From the NCBI RefSeq assembly GCF_000143415.4, contig NW_003314266.1:642463-706462 (forward strand): a stretch of 64,000 nt of DNA, in the 5' to 3' direction. Source of the DNA: Selaginella moellendorffii (lineage: Eukaryota; Streptophyta; Lycopodiopsida; Selaginellales; Selaginellaceae). Below the pieces are notes generated by a model that worked only from the letters and a program-made list of their open reading frames with translations, searched no databases and was not told the origin of the DNA. The stretch's first letter is position 1. Every line of letters starts with the position of its first letter. Position numbers and translations under genes: made by a program. Below are positions 10,800 to 23,568 of this stretch, in pieces.

Positions 10800-11718
10800 A
10801 AAGGCATGAAAAAGCCTGTTGGATATAATAAAGATCTAACTCGTAGTTCACAAGTGCACCAGCTGGTGGAACTCCCACTGCTCCACCTTCAAGAGGAACA
10901 AGTGTCTTAAAAACCTGTGGAGCTGGGAAGCATAAGGTATAGGATGCAAGTCCTGGACCATTCAAAACAAGGCCACCATATCCAACCCCTGTGAGAATTG
11001 GAGAATTTCTCCAGATTGCATTTGGGCCCAAAGGGCAAATCCCAAATGAAACAAGCTGAATGGGCCTTCCACCCCGTGCTCTAGCTCCAGCTCTGCCCCT
11101 GCCATAGACCAAAGCCAACATAGTGATAGTTCCATTAGCTCTCTTGTTGAACCTTTTGAGACCGATATAGAGCTTGTAGCGAGGATAGTTTGGTCCAAGG
11201 AAGATCACAGCTCACTCATGAAGATTCTTAGGCATCTAGGATGTTGCAATCTCGATGACAATAGCTCTGTAGGTTCTCAAAGCCGTAACATCGAGAAGAA
11301 GAATAAAACTTTGGCCACGGACTAGCATTGTTATATCGAGCTTGTAAAAGTCCCCCCCGAAATCTGGCTTGTAGCTAAGAACTATCGTCACCATGAACAA
11401 TCCACCTACTTGTGCATCAAAAGCAGCTCCCACCTTTAACTGAGCTTGCCCATAGGGGTTATATAGAAGTTCCCTTGCTATGATCTTTCCTCACATGAAA
11501 TCACAGAGGAACTTCCTGTTTCCCAATGCCCACCTGAAACCATTGACGTTAGAAGCATCCAGGTTAGAAGCATTCTTGGTTGCTCACCTGGAGAAAGATT
11601 TGGCATTGGGAGCTGTTCTGATGATCAAGTCGCTTGGGCTGTAGAGCTCTTGATTTTCCTCCTCGCCTGTGAGCAAGGCAAACAAGCTTCTGCTCAACAG
11701 CTCTTGTTGTGCGCTCAT
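10783..11718 (-). pseudogene. Degenerate multi-exon unknown gene, copy A
   Basis: On the minus strand an ATG at 11718-11716 begins MSAQQELLSRSLFALLTGEE. A good donor follows at 11588/11587, and an acceptor at 11533 leads into RWALGNRKFLCDFM, then an in-frame TGA, then a continuing frame (KVGAAFDAQVGGLFMVTIVL) to about 11241. A second open block (10783-11208) reads PRYKLYIGLKRFNKRANGTI. The coding-like composition with proper splice sites but an internal stop suggests a decayed gene. I do not recognise the family. Copy B has an additional stop (cgg to tag) that splits the second block. Confidence 0.35.
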
Positions 11719-12058
11719 CGATCATGACTTGACGTGGAGTAACGACGACGCTCTCATTTCATGCCTCACAACAAAAAATCACAGCCATGAGGGGAGAAAA
11801 AGAGGGCAATCGGGGAGGAAGGAAAGAGGGCACTCACCCAGCATCGAGCCTTCTCGTGCTTCTCCTTGCTCTCCCATGCTTAACAGTTGTTTTCTCGTTC
11901 ACGCCCTACATTATATTTATCATGACCAAATGTGAAATGCAATCAAGATATAATTCACCAGAACGAACTCTTTCCAATTTGTGTGTGGATTTATAGATGA
12001 AATACACAGATGGCTAGCTTAAGGTAAACTGTTGAGAGAAAGTTGGCCAAACCATTCC

Positions 12059-13434
12059 TCAAAATAAAAGCACATAAGAGGAGAAGTTTTCCGGCTCCAG
12101 CTCCATGAGCTTCTCCACGGCCATTCTCCCACGCCTCGCATCGTCGTGCATTTTGGATGCGCCCAACATGACAGTCCATGGAATAGGATTCACAGTCGAT
12201 GACGAAGAAACCAGAAAATCAGTAGTTTCTTCCACCATACTCAAGAGGCCGCATTTTCCCATGAGATCCACCACGCAAAACAAGTGTTCGCCAGTCTGAA
12301 CGATGCCAAAGTCCTGCGTTGCATATGTGTAGCAGTTCCAAGAGTCCTGAAGCCTTCCATCGACGCTGCAAGCTGAGAGGATTGCGAGAAGCGTCACACT
12401 GTCCGGAGAGAAACCATTCAAAACCATCGCACGAAACGTTTCTCTGGCCATACAACCGTGACCCCGGTGAGAATATCCGGATATCAGAGAGTTCCATGAC
12501 ACGGAATCTCTCTCGTCCATGGACTGGAAGATATTATCAGTCATCTCTACAAATCCAGCGCTAGCATACGCACCCAAGATTGCGTTCCAAGAGATTACAT
12601 TGCGATGTGGCATCCGGTCAAACATAAATCTTGCATAATCCAAATGCCCATTTGAGGAAAATGCTGCGACTATTGTATTCCACGATAAAACACACTGTTG
12701 CGGCGTTAAATCGAATATTTTCTTTGCGTCAACTAATCTTCCAAGATGTGCGTAAGCAGCAGTAATGGTGCTCCACGACACCAAATCTCTCTGCGGCATC
12801 CTGTCGAAGAGAAAGCTCACAACTGGAGCTCCCGCTCATGGGAGTAGGCCGTAATCATCGTGTTCCAGGCGATTACGTCTCTCTCGGGCGCGATCTCAAA
12901 GAAGCTGCGAGCGAGGCCCAACTCGCCGTCGTGGACGAGCGATCCGAGCATGGCGTTCCACGGAACGACACTCCACTGCGGCATTCTCTCGAAGAACAAT
13001 TGCGCGAGGCGGGAATCGCCCTCCTTTCGGGCATAAGCGCTCACCATCGTCGTCCACGACACGACGTTCCTGCGATCCATTGCCTCGAACAGCGCCCTGG
13101 CCTGCCGGATGTCGCCGTTTTCCACTCTGCCATGGATCATCAAATTCCACGAGAAGACGTTCTTTGCGTGGATCTCGTCAAAAGCTTCCCGGGATTCCTG
13201 CAAATGCCCACACTGGGCATACATTTGGACGAGATGGTTCGCGAGGTACGTGTTGGTGGTGGATGGATCGCCTTGTGAGTCGAGGAGCTCACAGTGAATC
13301 CTCCTCCCCTTTCTCACGTCTCTTCCGATGCCACACTGCCTCAATCTCGATGCGTAGCTCTCCACGATGGAGTGCTTGGAAGTGGCAGTGGACTTGAGGC
13401 ATTGCTTGAGCACTCTCTTCATCCATGGACGCAA
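12059..13434 (-). pseudogene. PPR-1 copy B: PLS-type PPR gene, frameshifted
   Basis: Carries the same one-base deletion as copy A (ctcacaactgg near 12818), splitting it into 12817-13434 and 12059-12820. Its 3' half lacks the copy A indels and reads CVVDLMGKCGLLSM like copy C. The encoded protein is otherwise the same PLS-type PPR with a truncated E motif ending YVLLF. Confidence 0.8.
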
Positions 13435-13560
13435 ATACGAAAATAGGTTCTAACCACTATTTTCCTCTATGAATCAAAGTTGACGAAAGTCAACGGAATG
13501 TGAAAATCAAGTCTATGACCAAATTGAAATCGCCCTGGCATATCTCGTTCCGTGATGATT

Positions 13561-14766
13561 CTACAAAGTTTTGGCCAGCCGCTGCATAGCTCGAAAGTGA
13601 AGCGACGTCGATGGCATGACAAGGGGCCAGTCCTTCTCCGGAATACCCTCAATGTCGTTACCCCAAGCTGCAAGTGTCCTATACTGCAGGAGGTCATACT
13701 CGATGAGACTGTTCACCTTGCCCACGGAAAGCTTGTTGCAGAGCGTCATGTAGGGCGTAATACCGTCCTTGTGTTTCACCAAGGTGGACACTACGGCCTT
13801 CCAATCGTCCTTGGTCCAGCACGGCTTGCTAGGCTTGTTGGCAGGGACGGCCTCTGGAAAGCAAGCAAGCCGGACCTTCAAACAGCAGCTTGACAGAAGC
13901 GAGGCCTTCACAGCGTCCCATGACTCAATGCTCCCAGCAGCTCTGGCTAGTAAGCCCATCCGTCCACCCATATGGCTGTATATGTCCTTCCACAACTCGT
14001 CGGACACTCCATCAGAACCCGTCGGTAGGAGCGTCTCAAAGAACTGGCGAGCTTCCGCTTCATTCAAATCGCCTACGTTTAAAGTGTCCGCTCGGAGGCT
14101 GCCTATGTAGCCCGCAAGCCAAGTCCCAAAGAAGTTCTCCGAGGATGCCAGCACCACATTCATGATGTGCTCCTGCTTCGTCACCATCACAAAGAAAGCG
14201 AGCAGCTGGTCGAGCTCTTTCTTGGTCCCTGGATCTGTGGTCCAAGTGCACAACCAGTTGGCCTCATCCAGAACGATCGTCGGATAGACCTTAGCATACT
14301 CCCCGCCACCTTTCAGAACCAGGCTATCACAAGAGACACCGTAGGACTTGATAGCTGCAAGGACTGTGTCCATGTCGTCTGCCTTGTCCATCTGGTCCTT
14401 AACAACACTCCAGCTGTCCACCTGAGAGGCCCTGACGGAAGGTAAAAAGCTGGACTTGAACATTCGGGCAACGCCCCTCGGAGAAATCGAGCCGCGCATG
14501 TCAGCGAAGGAGGACACTCCGGGATACTCACCCTCACCTTGCCTCCGCAGGAATTCCCTCAGAAGGGCACTCTTCCCCGAATCCTTCGGTCCACTCACCA
14601 CAACTAAGTTGCCTCCCGAAACCGAGTCACCTACAGCGGCCACAAGGCGCCCATTCAGCGCCGCGAGCTCGTTTTCCCTGGCGAAAACTGTCCGCCCCTG
14701 ATTGAAGTTCGCCACGCTCGAGGAGAAGCGCCTCAGCATCTTCGAAGCCATAGCTATACACTGCAA
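13561..14766 (-). CDS. P-loop ATPase (archaeal-type/STAND-like), copy B
   Basis: Encodes a 401-aa protein identical to copy A (1719-2924). It has the same Arg/Ser-rich N-terminus, Walker A GPKDSGKS and Walker B TIVLDEAN. Complete identity means either very recent duplication or gene conversion, and leaves two apparently functional doses. Function unknown; mitochondrial location is inferred from the N-terminus only. Confidence 0.75.
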   Translation of the reverse strand: MQCIAMASKMLRRFSSSVANFNQGRTVFARENELAALNGRLVAAVGDSVSGGNLVVVSGPKDSGKSALLREFLRRQGEGEYPGVSSFADMRGSISPRGVARMFKSSFLPSVRASQVDSWSVVKDQMDKADDMDTVLAAIKSYGVSCDSLVLKGGGEYAKVYPTIVLDEANWLCTWTTDPGTKKELDQLLAFFVMVTKQEHIMNVVLASSENFFGTWLAGYIGSLRADTLNVGDLNEAEARQFFETLLPTGSDGVSDELWKDIYSHMGGRMGLLARAAGSIESWDAVKASLLSSCCLKVRLACFPEAVPANKPSKPCWTKDDWKAVVSTLVKHKDGITPYMTLCNKLSVGKVNSLIEYDLLQYRTLAAWGNDIEGIPEKDWPLVMPSTSLHFRAMQRLAKTL

Positions 14767-14807
14767 GGGTTTAGTAGGCGTGGAGCCTCGTGCATAAATA
14801 TAGCTAT

Positions 14808-16040
14808 TTACACTGCAAGGGCTTCCCTTTTAGTAGGCGTCTTTCTTCCACGCCTCGCATCGTCGTGCACCGTCCATGGAATAGGATTCACCGACGACGA
14901 AGAAACATCTATAGTCTCTTCGACCATACCCAAGAGCGCACATTTTCCCATGAGTATTTGCCAGTCCGAACGACGCTCTATACTTCGATGTTCCTCGCAG
15001 ATCACGAAGAACAAACTTGGCGAAGAAACCGGCGGCTGGGTCGGCGACCAAAGTTCTCCGTTGCATATGCGTAACAGTTCCACGAGTCTTGAAGCCTTCC
15101 ATCGAGGGTGCAAGCCGAGGGGATTATGAGACTGTCCGGAATTCAAAACCATCGCACGAAACGTCTCCCTGGTATCAGAGAGTTCGACGACACGGATTCT
15201 CTCTAGTCCATGGACTGGAAGATGTTCTCCGCAACATCAACGCTAGCAAAGGCATCGAAGATTGCGTTCCGAGAGATTACATTGCGATGTGGCATATGAT
15301 GAAAAGTAAAGCTTGCATAATCTAGAGTTTAAGGCAAATGCTGTGACTATTGTGTTCTAGGATAAAACATACTGTTGCGGCGTTGAATCAAAGATTTTCT
15401 TGGCGTCAACTAATCTTCCAAGATGTGCGTAAGCCGCAGTAATTGACGACACCAAATCTCTCTGTGGCATCCTGTCGAAGAGAAAGCTCGGGATCTAAAG
15501 CTCCCGCTCATGGGAGTAGGCCGTAATCATCGTGTTCCAGGCGATCACGTCTCTCTTGGGCGCGATCTCAAAGAACCTGAGAGCGAGGCCCAACTCGACG
15601 TCGTGGACGAGCGATCCGCGCATGGTGTTCCACCACTGCGGCATTCTCTCCAAGAACAATCGCGCGCAAGGAGGGAATCGCCCTCCTTTCGGGCATAGCA
15701 CTCCACGACATGACGTTCCTGCGAGCCGGTTGCCTGGGACAGTGCCCTGGCCTGCCGGATGTTGCCGTTTTTCACGCTGCCATGGATCATCACATTCCAC
15801 GAGAAGACGTTCTTGGCGTGGACATACATTTGGACGAGACGGTTGGCGAGGTACGTGTTGATGGTGGATGGATCGCCTTGCGAGCCGAGGTGGATCCTCC
15901 TCCCTCTTATTTTTAAACACACCTAAAATCACGTCTCTCACGTCACGCATTGCCTCGATCACGATGCGTATCCCTCCACGATGGAGTCTTTGGAAGTGGC
16001 AGTGGACTTGAGGCATTGGTTTGCCACAGTGTTTCCTCAA
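14808..16040 (-). pseudogene. PPR-2 copy B: degenerate PPR gene
   Basis: Same sequence and same frameshifts as the copy A PPR-2 pseudogene at 2966-4198. The pieces DVIAWNTMITAYSHEREL and NVFSWNVMIHGSVKNG lie in different frames. It was already dead before the unit was duplicated. Confidence 0.75.
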
Positions 16041-16444
16041 AGGGGTGCAAGGATTTCTCGATAATGTGGAAAAGAAAAGAAAAGCCCAGCCTTGGACAAC
16101 TCAGATCTTCTTCTAAATCAAGAAAAGTTACATCTGGAAAGTGAAAGCTCACACGACAATGAAGTTTTTTATTCTTCCTTGCAAGATTCAAAGACAATTC
16201 TTTTGAGTTCAAAACTCTTGGAATTTCACGAACACACACAAACCAGTTATCATGGATGTGATGATCAAACTTTATGTCATTTCCGATCCAAAGTCAGCAT
16301 TTATACTAACATAAAAAGTATTTTGCTTAGATAAAAACATCTTAAATAGAGGAGTAGAGATTGAGTTGGTCTTATAAGTCTATTTTTGAACAAATTTAAT
16401 TAATATGAATACTTAATTAAAACCAATAATATAAATTTCTCTTG

Positions 16445-16613
16445 TGAGTGGATGGAATATGGAAAGGGAATACAAAAAATATGCATATCACTTAGCCCAA
16501 AAACCTTAGTTTATATATAGAAATAAGTGGTTTAGATTGAAATCAATCCAATGGTTACTAAAATCCCATTATACTAATATTAGTATATGGCATCGTAGCT
16601 GTACACTTGGCCC
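16445..16613. repeat. Left LTR-like repeat, copy B
   Basis: Equivalent of 4603-4771 at an offset of 11,842 bp. It matches its copy A counterpart far better than its partner LTR at 21654-21812, showing that the retroelement inserted before the tandem duplication. Confidence 0.65.
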
Positions 16614-18437
16614 TTATATCATTCCCTCCTCTCGGAATAATAGAAGATCATTAGGGTTCTTTTATAGATGGGCTGGGATCTAGAAGAACGTTAAGAGGAG
16701 GCATTAGCGGATCTATAGGTGGTATTAACTACTCTTGATCCCTTTGTATGAAGTGTTTTAACTGCTGCACATGCACAATCTCTAGAGGATCGGCCTACTG
16801 GACGTCATGCCAAACTTCATAAACTTGTGGTCCAACTTGCCACAATACCCGATATAGTCCTTTCTATTGAGCAAGAAGCCCCTTAGATAAACCACGTATC
16901 ATAAAATGAGGAAAACAGACTAACACCAAGTCATCTACTTTGTACTCCACAAGTGGATGATGACAGGATTTGTAGCACTGTTATTGTCCCACTTGCATAC
17001 GGCCTAAGTGTTCGGTAGACTCTTCTCGGACAAGTGGAATAATGCTCGTCAAATACTAATCCCACGACCTAGCATTGGCAGCTCATGGCAATTACAAAGG
17101 TAAACCCAGCTCTATTGGTAATATTGGATTATGACCATATAGGAGTTTATATGGTGAAGCACCAATAAAACTCTGCACCCTTGTAACATATGCATACTGA
17201 AGAGACAACAAATAACCATCCCAATCCAAATGTTGAAAGTTCACATACTTTGCAATCATCCATTTGAACGTCTGAATAAGTCGTTCCACCAGACTGTCTG
17301 ATTGTGGATGATAAGCACTTGTGAAAGTGTTGCGTATCTCCAACCAAAATGTCAAAACATGAAATGCCTTAGTCATAAATATGGGACCATTATCCGAAAA
17401 ATTCTGCTCTAGACAAGAATGCTGGAACACCACTTGATTGAGTAGGAAGTATCCAATAGCAATTGTAGAGGCACTAGCAAAAGCATCAACTTCCATCCAA
17501 CAAGTCAAGTAGTCAGAAGCAATAATAACATACTCATTGCTAACAGTCGACCGTGGAAAAGGTCTCATAAGATCAAACGCCACCAACTCAAATGGACGAA
17601 AAACTACACTTGACTCCAACCGTCCTTCTGCAGCATGAGGGGGAGTATTACGAACTTGACACCAAACGTAGCTACACATATACTAGATAATATCATGTCA
17701 CATCTTTGGCCAATAGAAAGACTTGCGCAACTTCTCAGTTACATGACAATGTCCTATATGCCCACCTAGAATAGGAGAATCATGGTAGGCATGGAGAAAC
17801 CATGGAATAAAGACAAAAGGCACCACCAGCTGTAAATGATCATCAAGATCTGTCCCCACAAAATAAAGAATGCCGTTTTCAAAGTGATATAAATGCCGGA
17901 AAGGCAAGTCATCAGCAAGTGATGTAGGATTCTCAAACCCATCTCGAAGCCTTCGAATCCACGGCTCAATCTTTTGAGCCTTGTGAACTTCATCAAGAGA
18001 AGATAGATCTTGTTTTGCACCTTGTGGACACTGAATGTCAAGTACAGCAATTGTTGACGCAACAGAATCCTCGTTTAGAAAATCCACAAATGCTGGAACA
18101 ACAGACTCATTAAAAACATGAGAGGAGATTGGAGAAGGAAGAGGAGCTCGAGAAAGGGTATCAGCATTAGCCATAGAACTCCTTGGGCGATGAACAACAT
18201 CAAAATCATATATCTGAAGCTTCAAAGCCCACTAAGCAATATGACCAACCAGGTTCTTTCGTTTCAATAATGAAGTAACGGTAGCATGGTCACCTTCAAG
18301 TAACGTCTGAGAACTATGTAGATATATATGAAGTTTCTCGAAACCCCAGACTATTGCTAAACACTTATTCTCTATTGTGGAGTATTTTACCTCCACTGGT
18401 TGTAATATATGGCTTATATATATAATAGGATGGCGCT

Positions 18438-20183
18438 AACCAAGCACACTCAAGTGTAAGACACAAAATCCCTAGGCCCCAAAGTGGAGCCGAAAGGGTG
18501 CCATGTGGTAGTGACCGAAGCAAAAGCCAAACGAGTGTAACACGTTTGGACTAAAAGCTCCGACTCGAAAGGTTGAGAGCGGGAGTGGAACTCCCAACAA
18601 AGTGCTCGAAGAATGAGCACGAAGCGAGCAATAAGCAAGGCTCTAAAAAGGGACCCAAAAAGGACCAACACATGACACGTGGAGGAGTCCGAGATGGACC
18701 GAGACGGAGTCCGAGATGGAGTCTGAGAAGGAGTCCGAGATGGAGTCCGAGAAGGAGTTCGAGATGGAGTCCGAGATGGAGTCTGAGATGGAGTCCGAGG
18801 TGGAGTCTAAGATGGACCGAAACGGAGCCCAAGATGGAGTTTGAGATGGACCGAGAAGGAGTCCGAGATGGAGTCCGAAATGGAGTTCGAGATGGACCTG
18901 AGATGGAGTCCGAGATGGACCCAAGATGGAGTCCGAGAAGGACCCGAGATGGACTCCGAGGTCGAGACCGAGACCGAGACCGGGACCAGGACCGAGACCA
19001 GGACCGAGACTGAGACCGAGATCGGGACCAAGACCGAGACCGAGACCGAGACCGAGATCGGGACCGAGACCGAGATCGGGACGGAGACCGAGACTGAGGC
19101 CAAGGCTGAGACTGAACCCAAGCCCGAGTCCGAGTTTAGGTCCGAGTCCGAGTCCGAGTTCGAGTTCAAGTCCGAGTTCGAGTCCGAGAGGGTGAAAGCC
19201 CAAAGCGTTCATCTCCCAGACCCTGGGGGGTTTGGTGAGCTCCAAAAGTATAGTAGGGGGAGGATTGTAGTGGAGCCAGTTTGGCCAGGAAAGGCCAGTT
19301 TGGCTAGGAAGGCTATACCCAGTGTTGGGTGATGAGCTACCCACTGGGAAGTTCAAGACTAGAGTGAACATGGACCGACAAGTGGGGTAGCTTGGTGAAG
19401 TGTTCAAGAGCCAGCTCTAGTTCCCCCGGAAGATCGACTGGCCGATGCTCCCAGTTCAAGTGTGGGTGGCACTACCTACTTGGATACCAAGTGTGGCTTA
19501 ACGGAACCTCACTCTAAGCCCACGGCTAGAGCACCTAAAGGCGGAAGGTGGGGAGAGTACCCATGAAGGCCGTGTAGGGCCACGGTATTCCAAAATATTG
19601 TCCCAAAGTCTCAGACTGTGGAAAGGAAGAAGAGTAGCCCTGTGGTGTGGTGACCAAGGACACAGTCACACAATGAGGAAGTCCTAGAGGACAGTGAGAC
19701 TTAGTGGTCAGGCTCATGGGCCTTGATCTAGTGGCAGTGTTGGCGAACATGGCCCAAGACAGAAAGGGACTTGGTGGGGACCGGAAAGGGGATATTGGGG
19801 AAGACTATTCCCCATGTCTAGAGGCATCCTAAAGATGTTAAGGAGTGGATCTAGGATGATCACTCATGGATGGATGGCCCAGCCTTTGAGAGACGAAACT
19901 GTGATGTAGGTGGTGTTAGACCACCGATGTGACCAAGGTGAATATGCATGGCCTTAGCGTAACGGGCCGATATGACGGTGGTACCTTGGGGTGTCAATCA
20001 TGGGTTTGGACACGTGAAGCACTTGGACCAAGTGCAAAGGTTGAGTGGCGGGGATGCCATTCTCGGGGCTAGCAAGCCCAAGTCCGAAATAGGACTTATG
20101 AAGGTTGTGAGTGAGACTCCTCCAAGTGGTTGGAGGTGTGGTTAAGTGACTAAAGTAAAATGGAAAATTTAATCACTTACATT
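18438..20183. mobile_element. Nested insertion inside RNase H, copy B
   Basis: Equivalent of 6596-8343. In this copy the flanking codons read RHPIIYISHILQ, helping to place the left junction near 18436. It has the same hairpin near the right end and no recognisable protein. Confidence 0.55.
18681..19194. repeat. Degenerate GAGTCC/GAGACC low-complexity array, copy B
   Basis: Equivalent of 6839-7352 with a few substitutions (for example gagatggactccgag near 18950 where A has gagatggagtccgag). The long ORFs across it are composition artefacts. Confidence 0.85.
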
Positions 20184-21653
20184 AGGCTCTTTTGCATTAA
20201 TACACCTCCAAGACTAATATCAAAAACATCCACGCGCAAAATAAAAGGTTAAGTGTAATCAAGATATGCCAAAACTTGAGGAGTCATCAATAGCTTTTTG
20301 AGATCCACGAATGCCTGCTCACAATCTAAAGACCAGATGAAAGATGATGTTGATGACTTCAACAACACTCGCAATGGTGTAGTGCGATAAAAAAGATGGT
20401 CCACAAAACGACTGAGATACTACACCTTACCCAAAAAGTGTTGCACATCATTCACACACTTTGGAGTAGGGAACTTTAAAACAGCCACAAGTTTGTTAGG
20501 ATTAACTTGCAAACCCTCACGAGAAATACGATACCCAAGATAAGTTGTGTCCTTGGACCCAAACACGAACTTCGACCACTTCAACTTTAAACCAATGTCC
20601 CGTAGCCGATTCAACATTTTACAAACATCATGAACATGCTCCTCCCATGTCCCCTCCGAGTGGATCAAGACATCATTAATGAAGTCAGCAGTCACCTCCG
20701 GCATATCATAAAAAACCTCGTCCATCATCCACTGAAAAGTTGCTGAAGCATTGTTCAAACCAAACGGCATCACCAAGAACAATAGCAACATCAACCTCCA
20801 TTGGAACAGAACCATCACCCATAGGAAGTGGAACTGAAAGATGTGCAGTAAGAAGTGGAAAAAGCAACATTTCATAACGTTGTGCCAAGTGAAGAGCATT
20901 GTCAAGGTTGGTGAGAGCAAGTGCATGCACAAGTCCAACAAAATATTGATGAAGTGCTGCCCACAACACTCCTAGCTTGATCCGCTCTAATATATTTAGC
21001 TCCACACGAAGCAATATGTTTTGAAAATGAACGCCAAATTGCATCACTGACTTAGATGGCCCTTAACGGAGACGATGCAATTGCTAGAAGGCATCAACAC
21101 AATCGTCGACATGTCCAAATGCACGTTTGAAGATGTCTGGAAGAACACTCCAATCCCCACGAGTGGCTACACTCAAACCATTGTACCACTGTGGCAATCA
21201 CCATGAAGTGATCAAACCAATGGTACATGTCATCCCCAGGATTCTTGCAAAAGAACTCCAGCCGAATAAGAGGATTGGCACCAAGAGTAGGAGGAGTTAT
21301 ACCACGTGCCGTGAATGCAACTATTAACTAAGTTTGGTTGTTCAATTGCAAGCACATAGCATCAAGCAATTGTACCAACTGTTACTCTAGAATCAAAGGA
21401 GGAGATTGTTGATTTGCTATGAAAATGAAGGAAAAGGAAGAGCAAAAGAAGAGAAATGACAAAAATCTAGAAGGAAAGGGAGATCTAGACAATGTAAAAA
21501 GTTAGATCTAAACCAAAATTTTAAAAGGAAAGAACAAAAGAAAGGAAATTGAAAAAACTAAATTTAGACAGTGCAAAAGCTATATTTAAACTAAAATCCT
21601 AAATCCAAACACTCCTCAGGGACAATGAAAAGTGCCCCTCACCTCCACCAATA

Positions 21654-21812
21654 TGAGTGCATAGAATATGGAAAGGGAATATAAAAAATATGCATATCAC
21701 TTAGTTTATATATAGGAGCAAATGGTTCGAATTGAAACCAATCTGACAGCTATTAAAATCCCACTATGCTAATATTAGTATATGGCATCATAGTTGTACA
21801 CTTGCCCTCACA
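21654..21812. repeat. Right LTR-like repeat, copy B
   Basis: Equivalent of 9812-9970, same landmarks (gaatatggaaagggaata, ctaatattagtatatggcat). Followed by AT-rich sequence to about 22345 in which I see no gene. Confidence 0.65.
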
Positions 21813-22347
21813 CTCCTAAATTTGTTATTCAAATTTTTAACATTATTTTAATCATGTTCAATTGTGATATATATATATAGCTTTTGGTAGTTTTTATACA
21901 TGTAAATATGTTAAGAACTTTACTTGCAATATCCCAAGGTACATATGCGATTTTTAATTAACATGAATTAATTTGATCTATATTTATTTTTTATTATAGG
22001 TTTAAAGGAAAATATTTAATATTCTATAAACATTATTTGTTTAAATTTAATTTAAGTTTTTATTAGCTAAAGAAACACTAATTATTATATAGATGTGGAT
22101 ATACCTCGGATATTCATAAATATTCTAGAATTTCTACTTATTTAACTTTGGATTAACATCCTTATTGCTTCAAAATTCTAAGGGTAAACTCTCCATCAAT
22201 AATTTGAAATATGGTTGTTATCAAGAGACAAATGCAAAAACAAAATCATAGTTGAACTATTTACTATACATTTTCATTGGGGAGTCTGGTAATGGGAAGA
22301 AAAGGCATATCATGGTGTTTACAATCCAAGAACTTTTCAATTCTTCT

Positions 22348-23568
22348 CTAGTTTTCTTCATGTAAACTTCTTAAATTGATCAACATATGATACCAAGGTT
22401 TAAAATTTAGAAAATTCTTGGCAACAATCCCTTTTATAGAATCACCACAAATTTGGAGCTGGTAACATTGTGTTTTCTTTTTGTCACTTCTCACGAAACC
22501 TGGACAACATCCAAGAGAGAACAAATAAAGATCCAAATCATCAGCATTTAATATGAAACACATGCTAAGGTAAACTCTTTTTGTATCACTCATAAAAAGG
22601 AAATACAAGTAGATTGCATAGATTTCAATACATGGGTTCAAAAAGGCATGAAAAAGCCTGTTGGATATAATAAAGATCTAACTCGTAGTTCACAAGTGCA
22701 CCAGCTGGTGGAACTCCCACTGCTCCACCTTCAAGAGGAACAAGTGTCTTAAAAACCTGTGGAGCTGGGAAGCATAAGGTATAGGATGCAAGTCCTGGAC
22801 CATTCAAAACAAGGCCACCATATCCAACCCCTGTGAGAATTGGAGAATTTCTCTAGATTGCATTTGGGCCCAAAGGGCAAATCCCAAATGAAACAAGCTG
22901 AATGGGCCTTCCACCCCGTGCTCTAGCTCCAGCTCTGCCCCTGCCATAGACCAAAGCCAACATAGCGATAGTTCCATTAGCTCTCTCGTTGAACCTTTTG
23001 AGACCGATATAGAGCTTGTAGCGAGGATAGTTTGGTCCAAGGAAGATCACAGCTCACTCATGAAGATTCTTGGGCATCTAGGATGTTGCAATCTCGATGA
23101 CAATAGCTCTGTAGGTTCTCAAAGCCGTAACATCGAGAGGAAGAATAAAACTTTGGCCACGGACTAGCATTGTTATATCGAGCTTTTAAAAGTCCCCCCC
23201 GAAATCTGGCTTGTAGCTAAGAACTATCGTCACCATGAACAATCCACCTACTTGTGCATCAAAAGCAGCTCCCACCTTTAACTGAGCTTGCCCATAGGGG
23301 TTATATAGAAGTTCCCTTGCTATGATCTTTCCTCACATGAAATCACAGAGGAACTTCCTGTTTCCCAATGCCCACCTGAAACCATTGACGTTAGAAGCAT
23401 CCAGGTTAGAAGCATTCTTGGTTGCTCACCTGGAGAAAGATTTGGCATTGGGAGCTGTTCTGATGATCAAGTCGCTTGGGCTGTAGAGCTCTTGATTTTC
23501 CTCCTCGCCTGTGAGCAAGGCAAACAAGCTTCTGCTCAACAGCTCTTGTTGTGCGCTCATCGATCATG
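22348..23568 (-). pseudogene. Degenerate unknown gene block, copy B
   Basis: Repeats the copy A segment 10506-11718. A C-to-T change turns an Arg codon into a stop near 22853, separating GICPLGPNAI from the downstream VGYGGLVLNGPG-like part (22625-22807). The internal TGA of copy A is also present. Family not recognised. Confidence 0.35.

Larger units (their letters stand above)
146..12000. repeat. Tandem repeat unit, copy A (about 11.85 kb)
   Basis: From the shared start aatacacaga the sequence repeats at 12001 with an offset of about 11,842-11,855 bp. The ATPase, PPR-2 and integrase ORFs are identical to copy B. The few differences cluster in the PPR-1 3' half (146-650), in the transposon block (about 5900-9300) and near 11050-11400. 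Contents on the minus strand: PPR-2 pseudogene, ATPase, PPR-1, plus the transposon block and a degenerate unknown gene. Confidence 0.9.
16614..21653 (-). mobile_element. Degenerate Ty3/gypsy-like LTR retrotransposon, copy B
   Basis: Same structure as in copy A: integrase 17092-17679 and 17698-18225, nested insertion 18438-20183, RT 20420-20941, gag up to 21047. It has the same gag-to-RT deletion and FINDVLI box. Scattered substitutions relative to A include one that creates a stop in gag upstream of 21047 (cttgacggag in A, cttaacggag in B). Confidence 0.8.
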
